64,000 bases of DNA. It comes from Lamellibrachia columna. Its lineage: Eukaryota > Annelida > Polychaeta > Sabellida > Siboglinidae. The DNA is taken from the NCBI GenBank assembly GCA_963662155.1, contig OY759266.1, forward strand, positions 58,078,010-58,142,009. Direction: 5' to 3'. A program made the translations under genes and the position numbers. The notes beneath the pieces are model-generated. The model was not told where the DNA came from. It ran no database searches and saw only the letters and a program-made list of their open reading frames with translations. Shown here one piece after another: positions 9,150-20,455 of this stretch (within the stretch, counting starts at the first letter, position 1; each line of letters opens with the position of its first letter).

Positions 9150-10359
9150 CTAGAAAACACAAAGACCAAACAATTATCATGGTTGGTTGTTTGCTCGTAC
9201 ACAATTCCATTTTGAAATGTGCTAATGTTTCTTCTTTTTGCTCAGTGAAGAAAATGTTGATTCTTTTTTTTTTACAAATAACACTATAACACGTCTTAAA
9301 ATCAACTAAATAGAGAGCTGTAATTACTTATGTAGAGTTTGCTGTGTATGCAATTAGAATGAAAATATATCTTATAATTATATAATATTAATAACATGTA
9401 TATATAATTTGATGCTGACTTCATAAATTGATGACACTGATGTGCATGGATCGGCACAAACATGGGTAAACTGTATACAAACATGGGCAAAATGTACACA
9501 AACATGGACAAAATGTACACAAACATGGGCAAAATGTACACAAACATGGGCAAACTGTACACAAACATGAGCAAACTGTACACAAACATGGGCAAACTGT
9601 ACACAAACAAACTGTAATACTGATGATTAGTTTTAATTTTAAGACATACCTTGACTGGTCATAGTTAATTTTAAGTGTCAACATATTTCAATTAATCCCA
9701 GCGTGGACTGTCTGGATATTCTCTATCATGCAACCAATGGGGTTAAAATGGAAGATTTGCCTGATTGGCACATGTGTTTAAACAGGAGATAAGGCTTTCT
9801 AAGTGTGCTAGCAAGGTAAATAATGATAATGGTATACCCATATTTGGTGTGATGTTAACAAGTACCCTGTGCCAAAGCCTGAGTACTGTAGCCTGTACAA
9901 GTAGATAGAAAGACAGGGTTGTGACTTGTCAGCAGGGAAACCTGGCAGGTAGAAACTAAGTGCCAGTTTTATGTGTTACACAGGCTATGCCATGCATATT
10001 ACATATTGCTTGTCTGATACACAACAATGTAACTTATTACATGATTATAATGGAATAATATTTTCCTCAAACCTGTAATAATATTTATGATGTAATTTAC
10101 ATCACATATTATTCAAGGTTTGGGATAAATATCATCATATTATAATTAGTAGTACCACTACTGTCTACTGGTAGTACATTAATTAAATGAATGCATAAAT
10201 TAAGTTTCTTTTGATATCACCATTTTAATTATATAAGTGTTTCCCTTTGCTTGATCCTTGACAACAAAGATTAATCGTCTAAACACCAAAGTACAACTGT
10301 GAACAAAAATAGCCCGTTTAAACAATGAATCACATCCCCTCAGAATTTACTGAGCTGTG
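9150..10359. other. LMTK intron 1, distal part
   Basis: Apart from the 21-bp minisatellite at 9456-9612, I see only AT-rich unique sequence and no coding or element signature. Confidence 0.6.
9456..9612. repeat. 21-bp minisatellite, about 8 units
   Basis: The unit is close to AAACTGTACACAAACATGGGC with point variants. It lies in an LMTK intron about 300 bp upstream of exon 2. Confidence 0.85.
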
Positions 10360-11040
10360 TCATGAAGGCTTCTGTTGTGACTCGTGAGAGATGGAGTCCA
10401 CAGCTGGTTACACATTTACTCCATTTAGTGTCTTTTACTACCCCCTCCCTGGCACAAACACCAGGTAGAAGCAACCAATGGCTTTTATCCTGAAAGACAA
10501 AGCTGGAGATTCTCTGTCTGAAGAAAAACTTGGCTCTGTAGCTGCCTTGGCTGGCAGGTTGTTCCAGTTGGCTATTGTACAGGGTAAGAAATACTGGATG
10601 AATTTAGTGGGGAGTTGAAAAGCTTTGGAATGCATGTGTCGAGAGGGTCTCACAAGGGGCATAAGTTGGGGGCGAGGTCCAAGGCAACTATGCCATGTAA
10701 GGTCTTATAAAACATGACAAGGCAGATGTCGGCTTTCCTTTGTTGGAGGCTGCGCCGGTTTAGGTGGTTGAGCATAGTAGTGACACTGGCTTCATGACTG
10801 TAGTTGTTACAAACATAACGTGCTACCCATTATTTGGACCATTTCTATTTTATCTTTGTATGTTTTAGTGTAGGGGTCCCATATGGCAGCGGAATACTCT
10901 AGTTGGGGTCTAAATAGTCCAGCATCAGACCATTTATAGCACAATAAGTAAAAAGAAACACTTTGCAAATCGGTCACAAATGACCGAGCAGCCAGTGTCC
11001 TGTGGCCAGGCAGTGGTTTCCTACCCCTGTAAGTTTTTCT
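10360..11040 (-). mobile_element. Non-LTR RT C-terminal remnant
   Basis: Minus-strand pieces RPQLEYSAAIWDPYTKTYKD and then AFQLPTKFIQYFLPCTIANW and NNLPAKA are the ordered tail of a non-LTR RT (LEYAxxVWDP ... FFxRTIxxWNxLP). Frameshifts and stops separate them. Confidence 0.75.
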
Positions 11041-11053
11041 ACACAAACTGACC

Positions 11054-11530
11054 CATGTTGGGACTACCATGTGTAGCAGGGTTATCACAACTCGGACGAG
11101 TCTTCAAGTCACACAATGTGCACCTGTACCATAAGCCCTCAAACACACTTTGTTCTATGGTGGTTCACCCGAAAGACAAGACATTGAAAGAACACCAGTG
11201 TGGGACTAGCTACCACATCACATGTGACAACAACAGCAGGCACACATACATCAGTGAGACTAAACAAACATACAGCCAGAGGTTCAAGGAACACACGAAT
11301 GGACATTCAGTATCCATGGACAACACCAAGATCCTGGCCAGGAAACAAAACTGGCACAAAAAAAGTGAAGGAGGCAATCTACATCAAGCAGAGAGGCCTC
11401 ACCATGAATTGAGACCAGGGATACCACCTACCCGCCATCTACAACCAGATTATTCCACCAGAATCTGAGCCACAACATAGGTCATCAGTGCGTGAACAAG
11501 GTCCAAAGTAGACGGGTTGAAACGTCGCAT
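11054..11530 (+). mobile_element. Penelope-like element, C-terminal GIY-YIG endonuclease fragment
   Basis: It encodes GLPCVAGLSQLGRVFKSHNV, YHKPSNTL, then CGTSYHITCD, HTYISETKQTYSQRFKEH and HSVSMDNTKIL, then in a shifted frame VKEAIYIKQRGLTMN. This is the RT/GIY-YIG junction and endonuclease of Penelope-like elements. The YIG of the catalytic motif reads YIS. It is 5'-truncated, frameshifted and inactive. Confidence 0.85.
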
Positions 11531-11639
11531 TAGTTTAAATTTTTGCTTCAAAGTGTAAATTATTCCTTTCTAACTGAATTTTGGAGCCATGAACAATATA
11601 TTTCATATGGTTTAGTAGTTGTTTTCAGATTATGTGTTT

Positions 11640-12420
11640 CATTAGTTTGCTGCACACACGTGGATGGTATAATTTGATGGGCAATATCATTCTCCTTTCT
11701 TGAGGATTGGTGCTATATTTATGGGGGTGTCCTTCAAGATTCAATTTTCTTTAACAGGTGCAATACCAACTAAATCCGTTCTTCTGTGTTTGATGAAAGA
11801 CCATAGTTTTTTGTTACCATTTCTGTTGGAGTTATTCTGGTTTGGTGTGAAAACTGATTCAAAGTATGTCCAACAGGCTGTTCTGGTTTCTTTTCTAATA
11901 CTAAATAGTGCTTTTCAGGTTCTGTAATTTGGTTGTCTGATGTTTAGATTTCTTTGATCCTTTTTTGTCTTCTTAAATAGTCGATCGGTAGTTTTTATTA
12001 GTTTCTTCACTTTACTATTTACTTAACTAGTTGATGCATTCCTGTGGGGGATATGGGACTCTACTGCTTCATTCAGGACTGCTTTAAGTTTGTTCCAAAG
12101 ATCATTAGTGGTCAGGGTCTTTCGGTTGGTGTTGATATATTCTCAAGTCATGTTCAGTTCCCTTTCTATACCCTCCCAGTTGGCTTTCCTCTAGATGGGG
12201 AGTTTATGCCTGCTTTGGGTGTATTTCTTGGGGCTTATATAAATTTCAGTTTAAACGGTTTTTGTGGTCGGATATTCCTGGTAAGATCTCAGTCATATTG
12301 ACAAGCATTGAGTTGTTCATTACAAGAACATCTAAGACATTGTCTCCCCTGTTGGGTTGGTCAATGACCAAGTTGCCTTAGTCTTAGACATAGTGAAGTT
12401 AAGTATTAGAATCTTCGAAA
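11640..12420 (-). mobile_element. Non-LTR element remnant, endonuclease end to start of RT
   Basis: The minus strand reads RGDNVLDVLVM and LPGISDHK (end of an APE-type endonuclease), NDLWNKLKAVLNEAVESHIP, LWSFIKHRRTDLVGIAP, then INIAPILKKGE (start of RT). The order is right for a CR1/Jockey-type ORF2, but the frame is broken many times. Confidence 0.7.
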
Positions 12421-12429
12421 CAGTGCTCA

Positions 12430-12507
12430 GCTTGGCCATGTGAATTCGAACAATAGTCATCTCGATTGACAGTCCAGCATTCTAACCACCAAACCATTGC
12501 ATCCTAC
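12430..12507 (-). mobile_element. tRNA-like SINE head, truncated
   Basis: The minus strand carries TGGTTTGGTGGTTAGAATGC (box A region) and TGTTCGAATTC (box B). The rest of the SINE is missing. It sits about 50 bp inside intron 1 from the donor of LMTK exon 1. Confidence 0.5.
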
Positions 12508-12556
12508 AAACAGCGATGAATGTACCACAGGCTTGGACGTCAGTTCATCAACTCAC

Positions 12557-12674
12557 CTGGGTCTTGTGTACCTGAATTGGCCGGCTTACAACAAACCATC
12601 CTCCACTGGCTCCAGGAAGCCAAGCAGAAAAGACCAATATACAAGAAATTATTGACCGGCAGAGTTCGTTCCAT
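12557..12674 (-). CDS. LMTK-like receptor kinase, exon 1 (start and signal peptide)
   Basis: ATG at 12674 opens MERTLPVNNFLYIGLFCLAS, then WSQWRMVCCKPANSGTQDP, ending in G|GTGAGT. The N-terminus has a charged start, a hydrophobic core and small residues, as in a signal peptide. The 118 nt end in phase 1, and the G joins AT of exon 2 to give Asp. With exon 2 this predicts a very short ectodomain of roughly 25-30 residues, in line with LMTKs. The gene link rests on matching phase, strand, order and signal-anchor logic; the peptide itself is not a conserved family motif. Confidence 0.6.
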
Positions 12675-13110
12675 CTTAGTCGACTATAAAAAGAGATGTC
12701 TTACTGTCGTTGTGCACTAAACCGAATCAGGAACACCGCGTTTATATTTGCCAAAATGTTCATGTTGACATTGATTGTCGTCTGCAACTTGGAAGTTCAC
12801 GTCACCGCCTTAATCCCTCCAGCCATTAACAGTCATTCTCCTTAAATTTGTCTGGATGGTCCATAATCACTTTTAGACGTAGTTCATTACATACATCTAA
12901 TAAACCTTCCAAGTTATGCTGACGATTTATGCCATTGTGGCAGCGAGATTCTTGCATTTATCGACATCACTAAAACTTCCCATTCGCATGGTATTTCCGT
13001 TATGTTCCCGACTTCACTTTTAGTTTGATGACTATTCGCTAGGCGGCTAAGAAACGACATCGCGCTCGGCGTGTACCGGCGTGCGTGCACGAGCGCATGC
13101 GAGTAAGCGC
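12675..13110 (-). promoter_or_regulatory. Candidate LMTK-like promoter region
   Basis: TATAAA on the minus strand (12741-12746) lies about 67 bases upstream of the ATG. A CpG-rich block follows at about 13047-13115 (GCGCTCGGCGTG, CGAGCGCATGCG). No other start region is apparent. This is an inference from position and composition only. Confidence 0.3.
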
Positions 13111-13404
13111 GCGTGTAGACCTAAACACGATTCTCATGAAAAAGGTGACATTACTGTGATAAGCTTCAACACTTAAGTATTCACACTTATTGAAAACTGG
13201 ACATAAACAAATCCTACCAGGGAAGTATCTAGGTATAAATTCACGTGAAAGCACACATCTGAGAGGGGGTCTGGGTGTTTTTAAAAGAAAACTGTAATCA
13301 TTTGTAATCTGGTGCATTTTGAAGTAAAGATAAAACTTAAAAAATAATACGTACTCCTCCGGCCATGGAGATAAACATGACCCACCTTACTCAATACCCA
13401 CCCT

Positions 13405-13625
13405 ACCCTAGTGGGGCGCGATAGCATACAAGTGGTATACCGGTTAGAAGATTAGAAGGCCGGACTCTCAATTGAGAGAACCCGGTTTCAAATCCCAATG
13501 CTGTCGCTTCGAACCTTTAGCAAGTTTGATCACCCCACGTTGCCACAGTTCACTCAGCTGTATAAATGAGTACCAATACAGACAGTGCTGGAAATGTGAA
13601 CGAATAGTCTTCGCGCAATTGCAGC
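13405..13625 (+). mobile_element. tRNA-derived SINE
   Basis: A tRNA-like head contains AAGTGGTATACCGGTTAG and GGTTTCAAATCCC (box B), followed by a body with CACTCAGCTGTATAAATGAG and TACC, a phrase common in invertebrate SINE bodies. The exact ends are uncertain. Confidence 0.6.
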
Positions 13626-13687
13626 GTGGCTGAATGCTTTCCAGAGAAGGTTCGTAGTGGGCTATTTGACAACACTTCAGAAATTTT

Positions 13688-14866
13688 TTGGTGAAACGAT
13701 TCAACGTTCACCCGTCAGCTCGATTCACTCACAAGATGGTTTCGTTAGAAAACATTTATTCTCAAAATCTGTTAAATACGGACAGAGGGTTGTGGAATTC
13801 TACACAGTGGGATGATGTGTCACAGTGCACAACAGGCAAAAAGGACACTGTTACCAAATGCAAGAAGAAGAAAGAGAGGAGGGTGCTTAGTGACACACTG
13901 AGAAACCTGCATGCAAACTTTCTCGCCGAGAACACTAATGTTAACATTAGCTATAGCCTGTTCGCGTCGATGCGGCCATTTTGGGTTAAACATCCCACTG
14001 AAAAGGATAGGCAGACGTGCCTATGCAAACTGTATGAAAAAAAATCTGATGGTCATAAAACTTGCATCGCTTCAAGTGATAGAAAAGGCAGATTAACACA
14101 TGATCACTCAAAGTGTGTGTTGTGACACATCTTCATTTGTTTGCATGTATAGTGTGTGGCGAATGTAAGGATGCTAGGATGGCACGCAATGAGACTGATA
14201 TCAATCTTGACACCACCTGTTATCAATGGAAAACGCTGAAAGAAACAAAACGAATCAAAGAAGAAGAACGGACGGTTACAGTGACAAAGAAGGTGGAAAT
14301 CAAAGGGAGCATAAGTGATCTCATTAAAGAGTGTGAAGCAATACTTGGACGATATAAGACACGTGTTCAACATCAACCACCAGTACCAGTACCAGTTCTG
14401 CAGATCACTGAAAGGCAACATGCACCGAATGTCTAATACATGTATATTGTTTCGGAAAACTATGTGTCCAAAATGGAAATCCAGAGTATGCACTTTGGTG
14501 CATCGCAAACGCAAATAACGCTGCACACTGGTGTTTATTACGTTGGTGCCGGAGGGAAACCACGCACATTCTGCTCATCAGACACCTGCGACCATGGGCC
14601 AATTGGAATCTGGATTCATTTACGGCCAGTAATCGATGAAATCAAAAACGAGCACCCGTCTGTCGAAACCATGCACTTTCTCAGTGATGGCCCATGCACC
14701 CAATATAGACAGAAGTTGAACGTCTTCCTCTTCTCCAGCGATCTTGACAAAAGAGGAGTGAAGCTAGGTACAAATGTTGTCACTTGCAATTATGGTAATG
14801 ATTGTTTTAATCAATTTCAACAAACGTATTGCGAAATACATGCATACATGACAGAAATTAATCAAT
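13688..14866 (+). pseudogene. Broken member of an uncharacterised repetitive gene family (SDGPxxQYRxK motif)
   Basis: Three consecutive frames form one disrupted protein: 13688-14125 (RRVLSDTLRNLHANFLAE, SYSLFASMRPFWVKHP), 14113-14436 (CGECKDARM, then a basic coiled-coil-like stretch with WKTLKETKRIKEEERTV), and 14440-14866 (ENYVSKMEIQSMHFGASQ, LHTGVYYVGAGGKP, HFLSDGPCTQYRQKLNVFLF). From memory, this order of segments recurs in multicopy uncharacterised proteins of invertebrates and fish that look like transposase or RNase H-fold proteins. At least two frame breaks and loss of the C-terminus (it runs into microsatellites) indicate a dead copy. Confidence 0.55.
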
Positions 14867-14892
14867 AAATAAAGAAAATAAAAAATAAATAA

Positions 14893-15167
<275 letters not shown>

Positions 15168-15168
<1 letters not shown>

Positions 15169-17850
15169 ATTTAACAAGACTTAACAAGATTGCCATCCCA
15201 AACAACAAGTTCCAGATGGCAAGTGGACAAGGAAGCCATTGGCTTATCGAGAGTCCAACAATTTTCTCATCTATGTGTAGCCCGCCATTATCAAATATGT
15301 GTCAATTCTATTTTTAAACATATTCACACTACTAGCATCAACACAATCATTTGGCAGTTTGTTCCGTTCATTTATCACCCTGTGTGAGAAAGAGTACTTT
15401 CTCATGTCCAACTTACATTGCTCCTTAACTAATGTTGCTTTGTGTCCTCTGGTTCTACTGCCTTCTTTAAGTTTGAAGAACATATTCCTATCAACATCCT
15501 CTTAACCGTTCACTATTTTAAACACTTCTATTTGGTCTCCTCTTAGTTTCCTGGTCTCCAGTGTTGTCAAACCACATTGTAATAAGCGACTTTCGTAACT
15601 AAGTTCTGGATTCATTTTAGTTGCTCTTTGTTGTATTCTTTCTAGCTTGTCTATGTCCTTACAATATGGCCTCCATGCTTGTATGCAAAATTCCAAATGC
15701 GGTCTAACTATATATTTGTGCAGGGGTACAATTAGCAGTTTCTCCTTATACATGATAGTTTTCCTAATTAGCCCTAGAATTTGATTACCTTCTGAAGCAG
15801 CAATCCCACATTGCTCTGAAACTTTCATGTCAGCACTAAATGTTACTCCTATTTCGTTTTCTTTTGTGGTTCTACCTAGTACAGTATCCCCCATTTTATA
15901 TTCTTCTTCCACGTGATATGTGTATACATTTACACTTCCCAAAATTTAATAACATTTGCCATTTTTTTGACCATTTAACTAATTTATTTACATCATCCTA
16001 TAAACTTTGTTTATCTGTATCATTTGTAACCTTTCTGAATACTTTTGTGTCATCTGCAAATTTGAGTACTTTGCTAGATATGTCATCTTCTAAATCATTT
16101 ATATATATATATATATATATTATTAAAAACAGTATAGGGCCTAATACTGATCCCTGTGGTACCCCACTCAAAACCAATTTCCAGTTTGAAATCTCACCAT
16201 ATACTATTACTCTCTGTCTTCTGTGTGTAAGCCACTTTTCTATCCAGTTGATTACACCATTACCTATACCATGGGCTTTTATTTTAAGTAACAATCTTTG
16301 GTGTGGCACTTTACCGAAAGCTTTCTGAAAATCTAAGTAGACAACATCCACAGGTGACCCGTCATCTACCCACTTTGTAATTTCTTCAAAAAAACATAAG
16401 AAATTGGTTAGACATAACCTTGATTTTAGGAACCCATGTTGAGATGTATTTATTAAATTATATTTTACAAGGAATTCCACCATGTGGTCTTTAATTAATG
16501 TTTCGAGTAATTTACATACAACTGATGTTAAACTCACTGGTCGGTAATTTTCTGGCTTGTTCCTTGATCCCTTCTTAAATAGTGGCGTAATGTTTGCTTC
16601 TTTCCATTCTGAAGGAACTATTCCTTCTTCTAGTGACAAGTTAAACAATTTTGCAAGTGGTATACTAATTTGCTCAACAATTTCCTAAGCAGTTTTGGTG
16701 GTATCCCATCAACTCCAGGTGATTTATTATCTTTCATCTTCTTAATTTTGTTTGCTATCATTTCAGGAGTTACAAATAACTGCCCTAAATGTTCTGATGT
16801 ATTGCCCTCAAATTTAGTAAGTGGAACTGGAGCTGATATCTTCTGTGGTAAAAACTGAGCTGAAATACTCATTCAGAACCTCTGCCATTTGAAACCCGTC
16901 TGAAATTATGTTTCCCCTGTTGTTTTCCAGTGGTCCGACCTTATCTCGAACTTTCTGTTTACTCCTTACATAAGCATAGAAACTCTTGCTATCATTTTTT
17001 ATATTACCTGCCAATTTTTTTTAAAGGTTCTTTTAGATTTTCTAATTTCAGTTGTAGCTAGGTTAAGTGCCTCTTTGTAATTTGCGTAGTTTTCATCCTT
17101 TCTGGTACGCCTATAAACCCTCCACATAATTTGCTTAAACACTATTTTTCTAACAGCTTCTTTTGACAAGTGTTTCTTTCTAGATCGTTTTCCTTGTTTT
17201 TTCAAGGGAACAAATTTATCGATGATACTCTCAATTTCATATTTTAGAATATTCCAACATTCAATTGTGGTGTTATTCATCAGCATGTTATTCCAATCTA
17301 GGTTTGCTAAGCATTTTCTCATATCTTTGTAGTTACCTTTGTGGAAGTTTCTCTTGTACGTTTTCTTATTTTTACTTTCTGATTTTACATTGATGTCAAA
17401 ATGTATTTGATTGTGGTCACTGTTACCCAATGGTTCATGTATTTTTACATTGTCCACTAATTCTTTTTGTGATTATAAAACTATATCTAATACATTTTCT
17501 CCCCTGGTTGGTTTTAGTACGTGCTGAGTAAGAAAGCTATCCTGGATTAAAAATAGAAATTGTTGGTCCTCACCCCTTGTACTCTCGGGAGATTTCCATT
17601 GTATGTGTCCATGGTTAAAATCTCCCATTATGATACATTCCCATTTACTAACTTCCTTTATAGCATTTTGTGTTATCCTCTTTGTTTATGTTTGGACTTC
17701 GGTAAACTAATCCAATAGTTAATTTTTTATTTCCTGAAACTATTTTGCACCAAACAGCTTCATCGTAATCTGCTTCCCTTTCTAATTTTATTTCATAAGC
17801 CTGAATAGATTCTTTAACATATAAAATAACTCCCCCTGGTAAGGAAAATT
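15168..17850 (-). mobile_element. CR1 non-LTR retrotransposon, copy B, 5'-truncated ORF2
   Basis: Read on the minus strand from 17850: GGVILYVKESIQAYEIKLER (endonuclease), VKIHEPLGNSDHNQIHFDI, then RT with LFKKGSRNKPENYRPVSLTS, DVVYLDFQKAFGKVPHQRL, LSGVPQGSVLGPILFLI and KFADDTKVF, then the long C-terminal domain. A 5' cut inside the endonuclease, several stops and frameshifts, and an (AT)n expansion at YIND show it is inactive. It is very similar to copy C, so both are young. The 3' end carries TTGTTAA-type terminal repeats. Confidence 0.92.
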
Positions 17851-17887
17851 GGATTATAAAATGGGGTGTAAACGTCAAACACAAACA

Positions 17888-17934
<47 letters not shown>

Positions 17935-18349
17935 GTATATTAGCCACAGAGAAGCCAAGTTAAAGATTTGTGAGGAGGAAGATTCTCCGGCTGGGGATGA
18001 AATAAAGGAAGGATTGCAGCGCAGGCAGCTAAAAATACGATTTGTTTTAATGAAGACGAATCTTATTTGAAAAAAAAAGAAGATCTCCATCCCAAAGCAG
18101 ATGACTTGACACCTCTGCAAATTCCAATATGCATTATATATGATATTATCAGCCACTTAAACAGTTCTAAATAATTTAACGTAATTACGTTTATTACATC
18201 CTGCATGTACATACCACGTAAGCTTGGCAGGCGTTTTACAACTACTATATATGTCACAATAGTTTGAACATTTCCAGTTTCGTTAGTCTAATTTGTCCTG
18301 GCATCCATCACCCAATATGTCGAAATAGTTGTTTAAGAGCACTGTCGGT
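17851..18349. other. Flank with (CACG)n microsatellite; no gene recognised
   Basis: 17886-17935 is a pure ACGC tetranucleotide run. 17945-18070 has a short open stretch (ICEEEDSPAGDEIKEGLQRR) without start or splice support. The rest is AT-rich sequence downstream of the PLAC8 gene. Confidence 0.5.
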
Positions 18350-18733
18350 TTACGGATATTCTACTGGTGCAGTCGGTCGGATTGCTTCACCACTCAAATC
18401 CCTGACGATGTATGGATGCTTCACTTCTTGGGATTCTTGCACGAGTGCGCAACACGGACAGAAACAGGTTGCTAGATGGTCGCCGGCGATGCTTCCTTTT
18501 ATGTTGTTCGCGCGACGAATCTTGCTTCTAATATACGCGAGAGATAGTTGGCTGGCTGGCCAGATGCAGTACAGTCCGCCGAGAATGCCGCACAGCAGAC
18601 CGCTTTCTCCCACGGCGTCGGCGTTCATACGGGCGGTGTAACATGGCACACAAGCTGTGACGATGCACTCTCTGCAGTTGTTGAAACACTGAAACAAACC
18701 GTTGATCCATTCACGCCTCGTCGTTTCATCCAT
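18350..18733 (-). CDS. PLAC8-family cysteine-rich protein
   Basis: This is a complete 127-residue single-exon ORF. Features in order: WINGLFQCFNNCRECIVTA with CVPCYTAR (first Cys cluster, about residues 10-35), a Gly/Leu hydrophobic stretch GLLCGILGGLYCIW (about 45-60), a basic segment (YIRSKIRRAN), then HLATCFCPCCALVQESQEV (about 86-104), the hallmark of PLAC8/cornifelin/PCR proteins. Family members are small membrane-associated proteins linked to metal homeostasis, cell size or differentiation; the substrate here is unknown. Family length is usually 100-150 residues, so it looks intact. It stands alone between transposon-rich segments. With no introns, a retrocopy origin is possible. Confidence 0.85.
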   Translation of the reverse strand: MDETTRREWINGLFQCFNNCRECIVTACVPCYTARMNADAVGESGLLCGILGGLYCIWPASQLSLAYIRSKIRRANNIKGSIAGDHLATCFCPCCALVQESQEVKHPYIVRDLSGEAIRPTAPVEYP

Positions 18734-19828
18734 CTGCGTCTCACGACCTTGGGTGAAAACATTAGCAGTACTGCGGCTACTTATCTACATAATATACTGG
18801 ATTTGAGATGAATACCCACTGCATGAAGACGTTCGCCGCCATCTTAATTTGCACAAAACTCGAGCGAGCTAACTTTTAATTGCGTTGCATAGATACGCAA
18901 CTGTTTCGGACCACGGCAAGATAAATCTCGCGAATTGTTTATGTATAGCATATTATACACGCTATGATCAATCTCCACTCCTTACAACAATATAAAAACT
19001 AGTTGGGTTGCGTTATTACTTGTGTCGTGGCGTACATACGTATCGACCGACGCAATGCAACTAGTCTTCATAATACGATGATGATGATGATGATGATGAA
19101 CATCATGTACATAATTTGTAGATTGTCACCTGATGGTATTCTGATCTAAAAAAAATGTAGACCTATACTTGCATATTAACGGAATCGATCAGTCAGAATA
19201 GGATCTATGTCGACTTACTGTTTTTTTTACAAAGTGTCTGTCCATTTTAAGCAGTCCAGGGATGGGCTGGCAATAACATGTTTAGGTAGCGACTTCAAGT
19301 CTTCCGACATCCGGAAGGGAAATAGTTTTGTCGGAGCTATGACTGTTTCAATATGTCGTTTACTGTCACTATTGAATTGTTTAGTACACCGTACAATTCC
19401 GGCGTTCACACCTTGTTACCCACGGGCAACAGTAGTGCGCATGATCGTAGTTACAGTCTTTTGTACAAGTCACATCTTGACACATCCCTTTTGTTCTAAA
19501 AGAACTTAATGTCATTTTAAATTATGAGTATTCTACTTCTTAATCTATTCACAGCAAACAATTATAAGTAGTATGCAGTGCATGAACATGTAAAAACACA
19601 TGTCCACAATTAGTCTTCATTGTAATATCGTCTATATACGACTATCAATAATTATGAATTAAACGTCGAATGTTCTCAATCATCTGAACGATTAATAATA
19701 ATAATTATGAACTATAACGTCATATATTCTAAATAATCAGGTAAACTGGCCAATTAAATCGAAATTATTGTTAAATGTTCAATCATCCTTGCACAGTCCA
19801 ATTTTCGATCAATGTTTTCACAGTACAA
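18734..19828. other. Intergenic region upstream of the PLAC8 gene
   Basis: It contains a TCTCGCGA motif at about 18926, an (ATG)7-type run at about 19077-19098, and otherwise AT-rich unique sequence. The PLAC8 promoter should lie in the first few hundred bases, but no TATA box is evident. Confidence 0.4.
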
Positions 19829-20455
19829 TCACTTTTTTACATAGTCCGCCAGACGCGCAGGTCTTTTCTTCTGTCTGGTTGATCGTCTGATGATCAGCGG
19901 TTCACGGCTAATCACCGTCTCGTTCAGGGTGATGCTATTTTTCGCGACAGGAACAGCTGCATAGCGTTGCAGGTCATGTGACAGAACTGGCACAGGTGGT
20001 ACTGTTTCGCGTGTTCTTCTTAGATGCACCCGATTTCGCCTGTATGTGCCCTCAGGTGTATTTACCTCATACGAACGCTCATCCAGTCGTCTTTGCTGAC
20101 ATACTTTTTTGGTAACACATTCACGGTTGCGCCACTGTCGATTTGAAATTTCACGGATTTGTCGTTCATCCACATTTCGGCGTATATTGGGCCTTTGGTG
20201 TATCTGCCTTTATCCAAGGCCATGATGGATTCTTCATCGGTGCGTCCACACCGGTCCACCGTGTGCACCTTCTTGTTTCCCATCTTGCAGCAATTTGAGA
20301 AGTGGTTTCTTCCCCCGCATCTCCTACACGTTCTCCCCCATGCCGGGCAACAGACTTTCTTTTGTGGGTGAGCTCGTCCACAGAATTTACACGTGCGTTT
20401 AGTGTCACCATCACTGTATGTGGCGTTTTGTCTTCGCTGCATTGTCCTTTGACTG
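19829..20455 (-). mobile_element. Gypsy-type LTR retrotransposon fragment: gag zinc knuckles, protease, pol tail
   Basis: The minus strand gives two CCHC-like knuckles (CKFCGRAHPQKKVCCPAWG and CRRCGGRNHFSNCC), then the aspartic protease start FQIDSGATVNVLPKKYV. Almost directly afterwards, in another frame, comes the integrase C-terminal tail (LDERSYEVNTPEGTYRRNR ... RRSTRQKKRPARLADYV). RT, RNase H and the integrase core are therefore missing: an internal deletion of about 3 kb. It abuts, head to head, the plus-strand Gypsy pol that begins at 20456. Confidence 0.85.

Noticed and set aside
9302..9684. ORFs with MFVYSLP or CLCTVCP repeats
   Set aside because: Translation of the 21-bp minisatellite in two frames, without flanking conserved sequence.
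12044..12301. 85-codon plus-strand ORF (YINFSLNGFCGRIF)
   Set aside because: Antisense of the non-LTR endonuclease/RT linker remnant on the minus strand.
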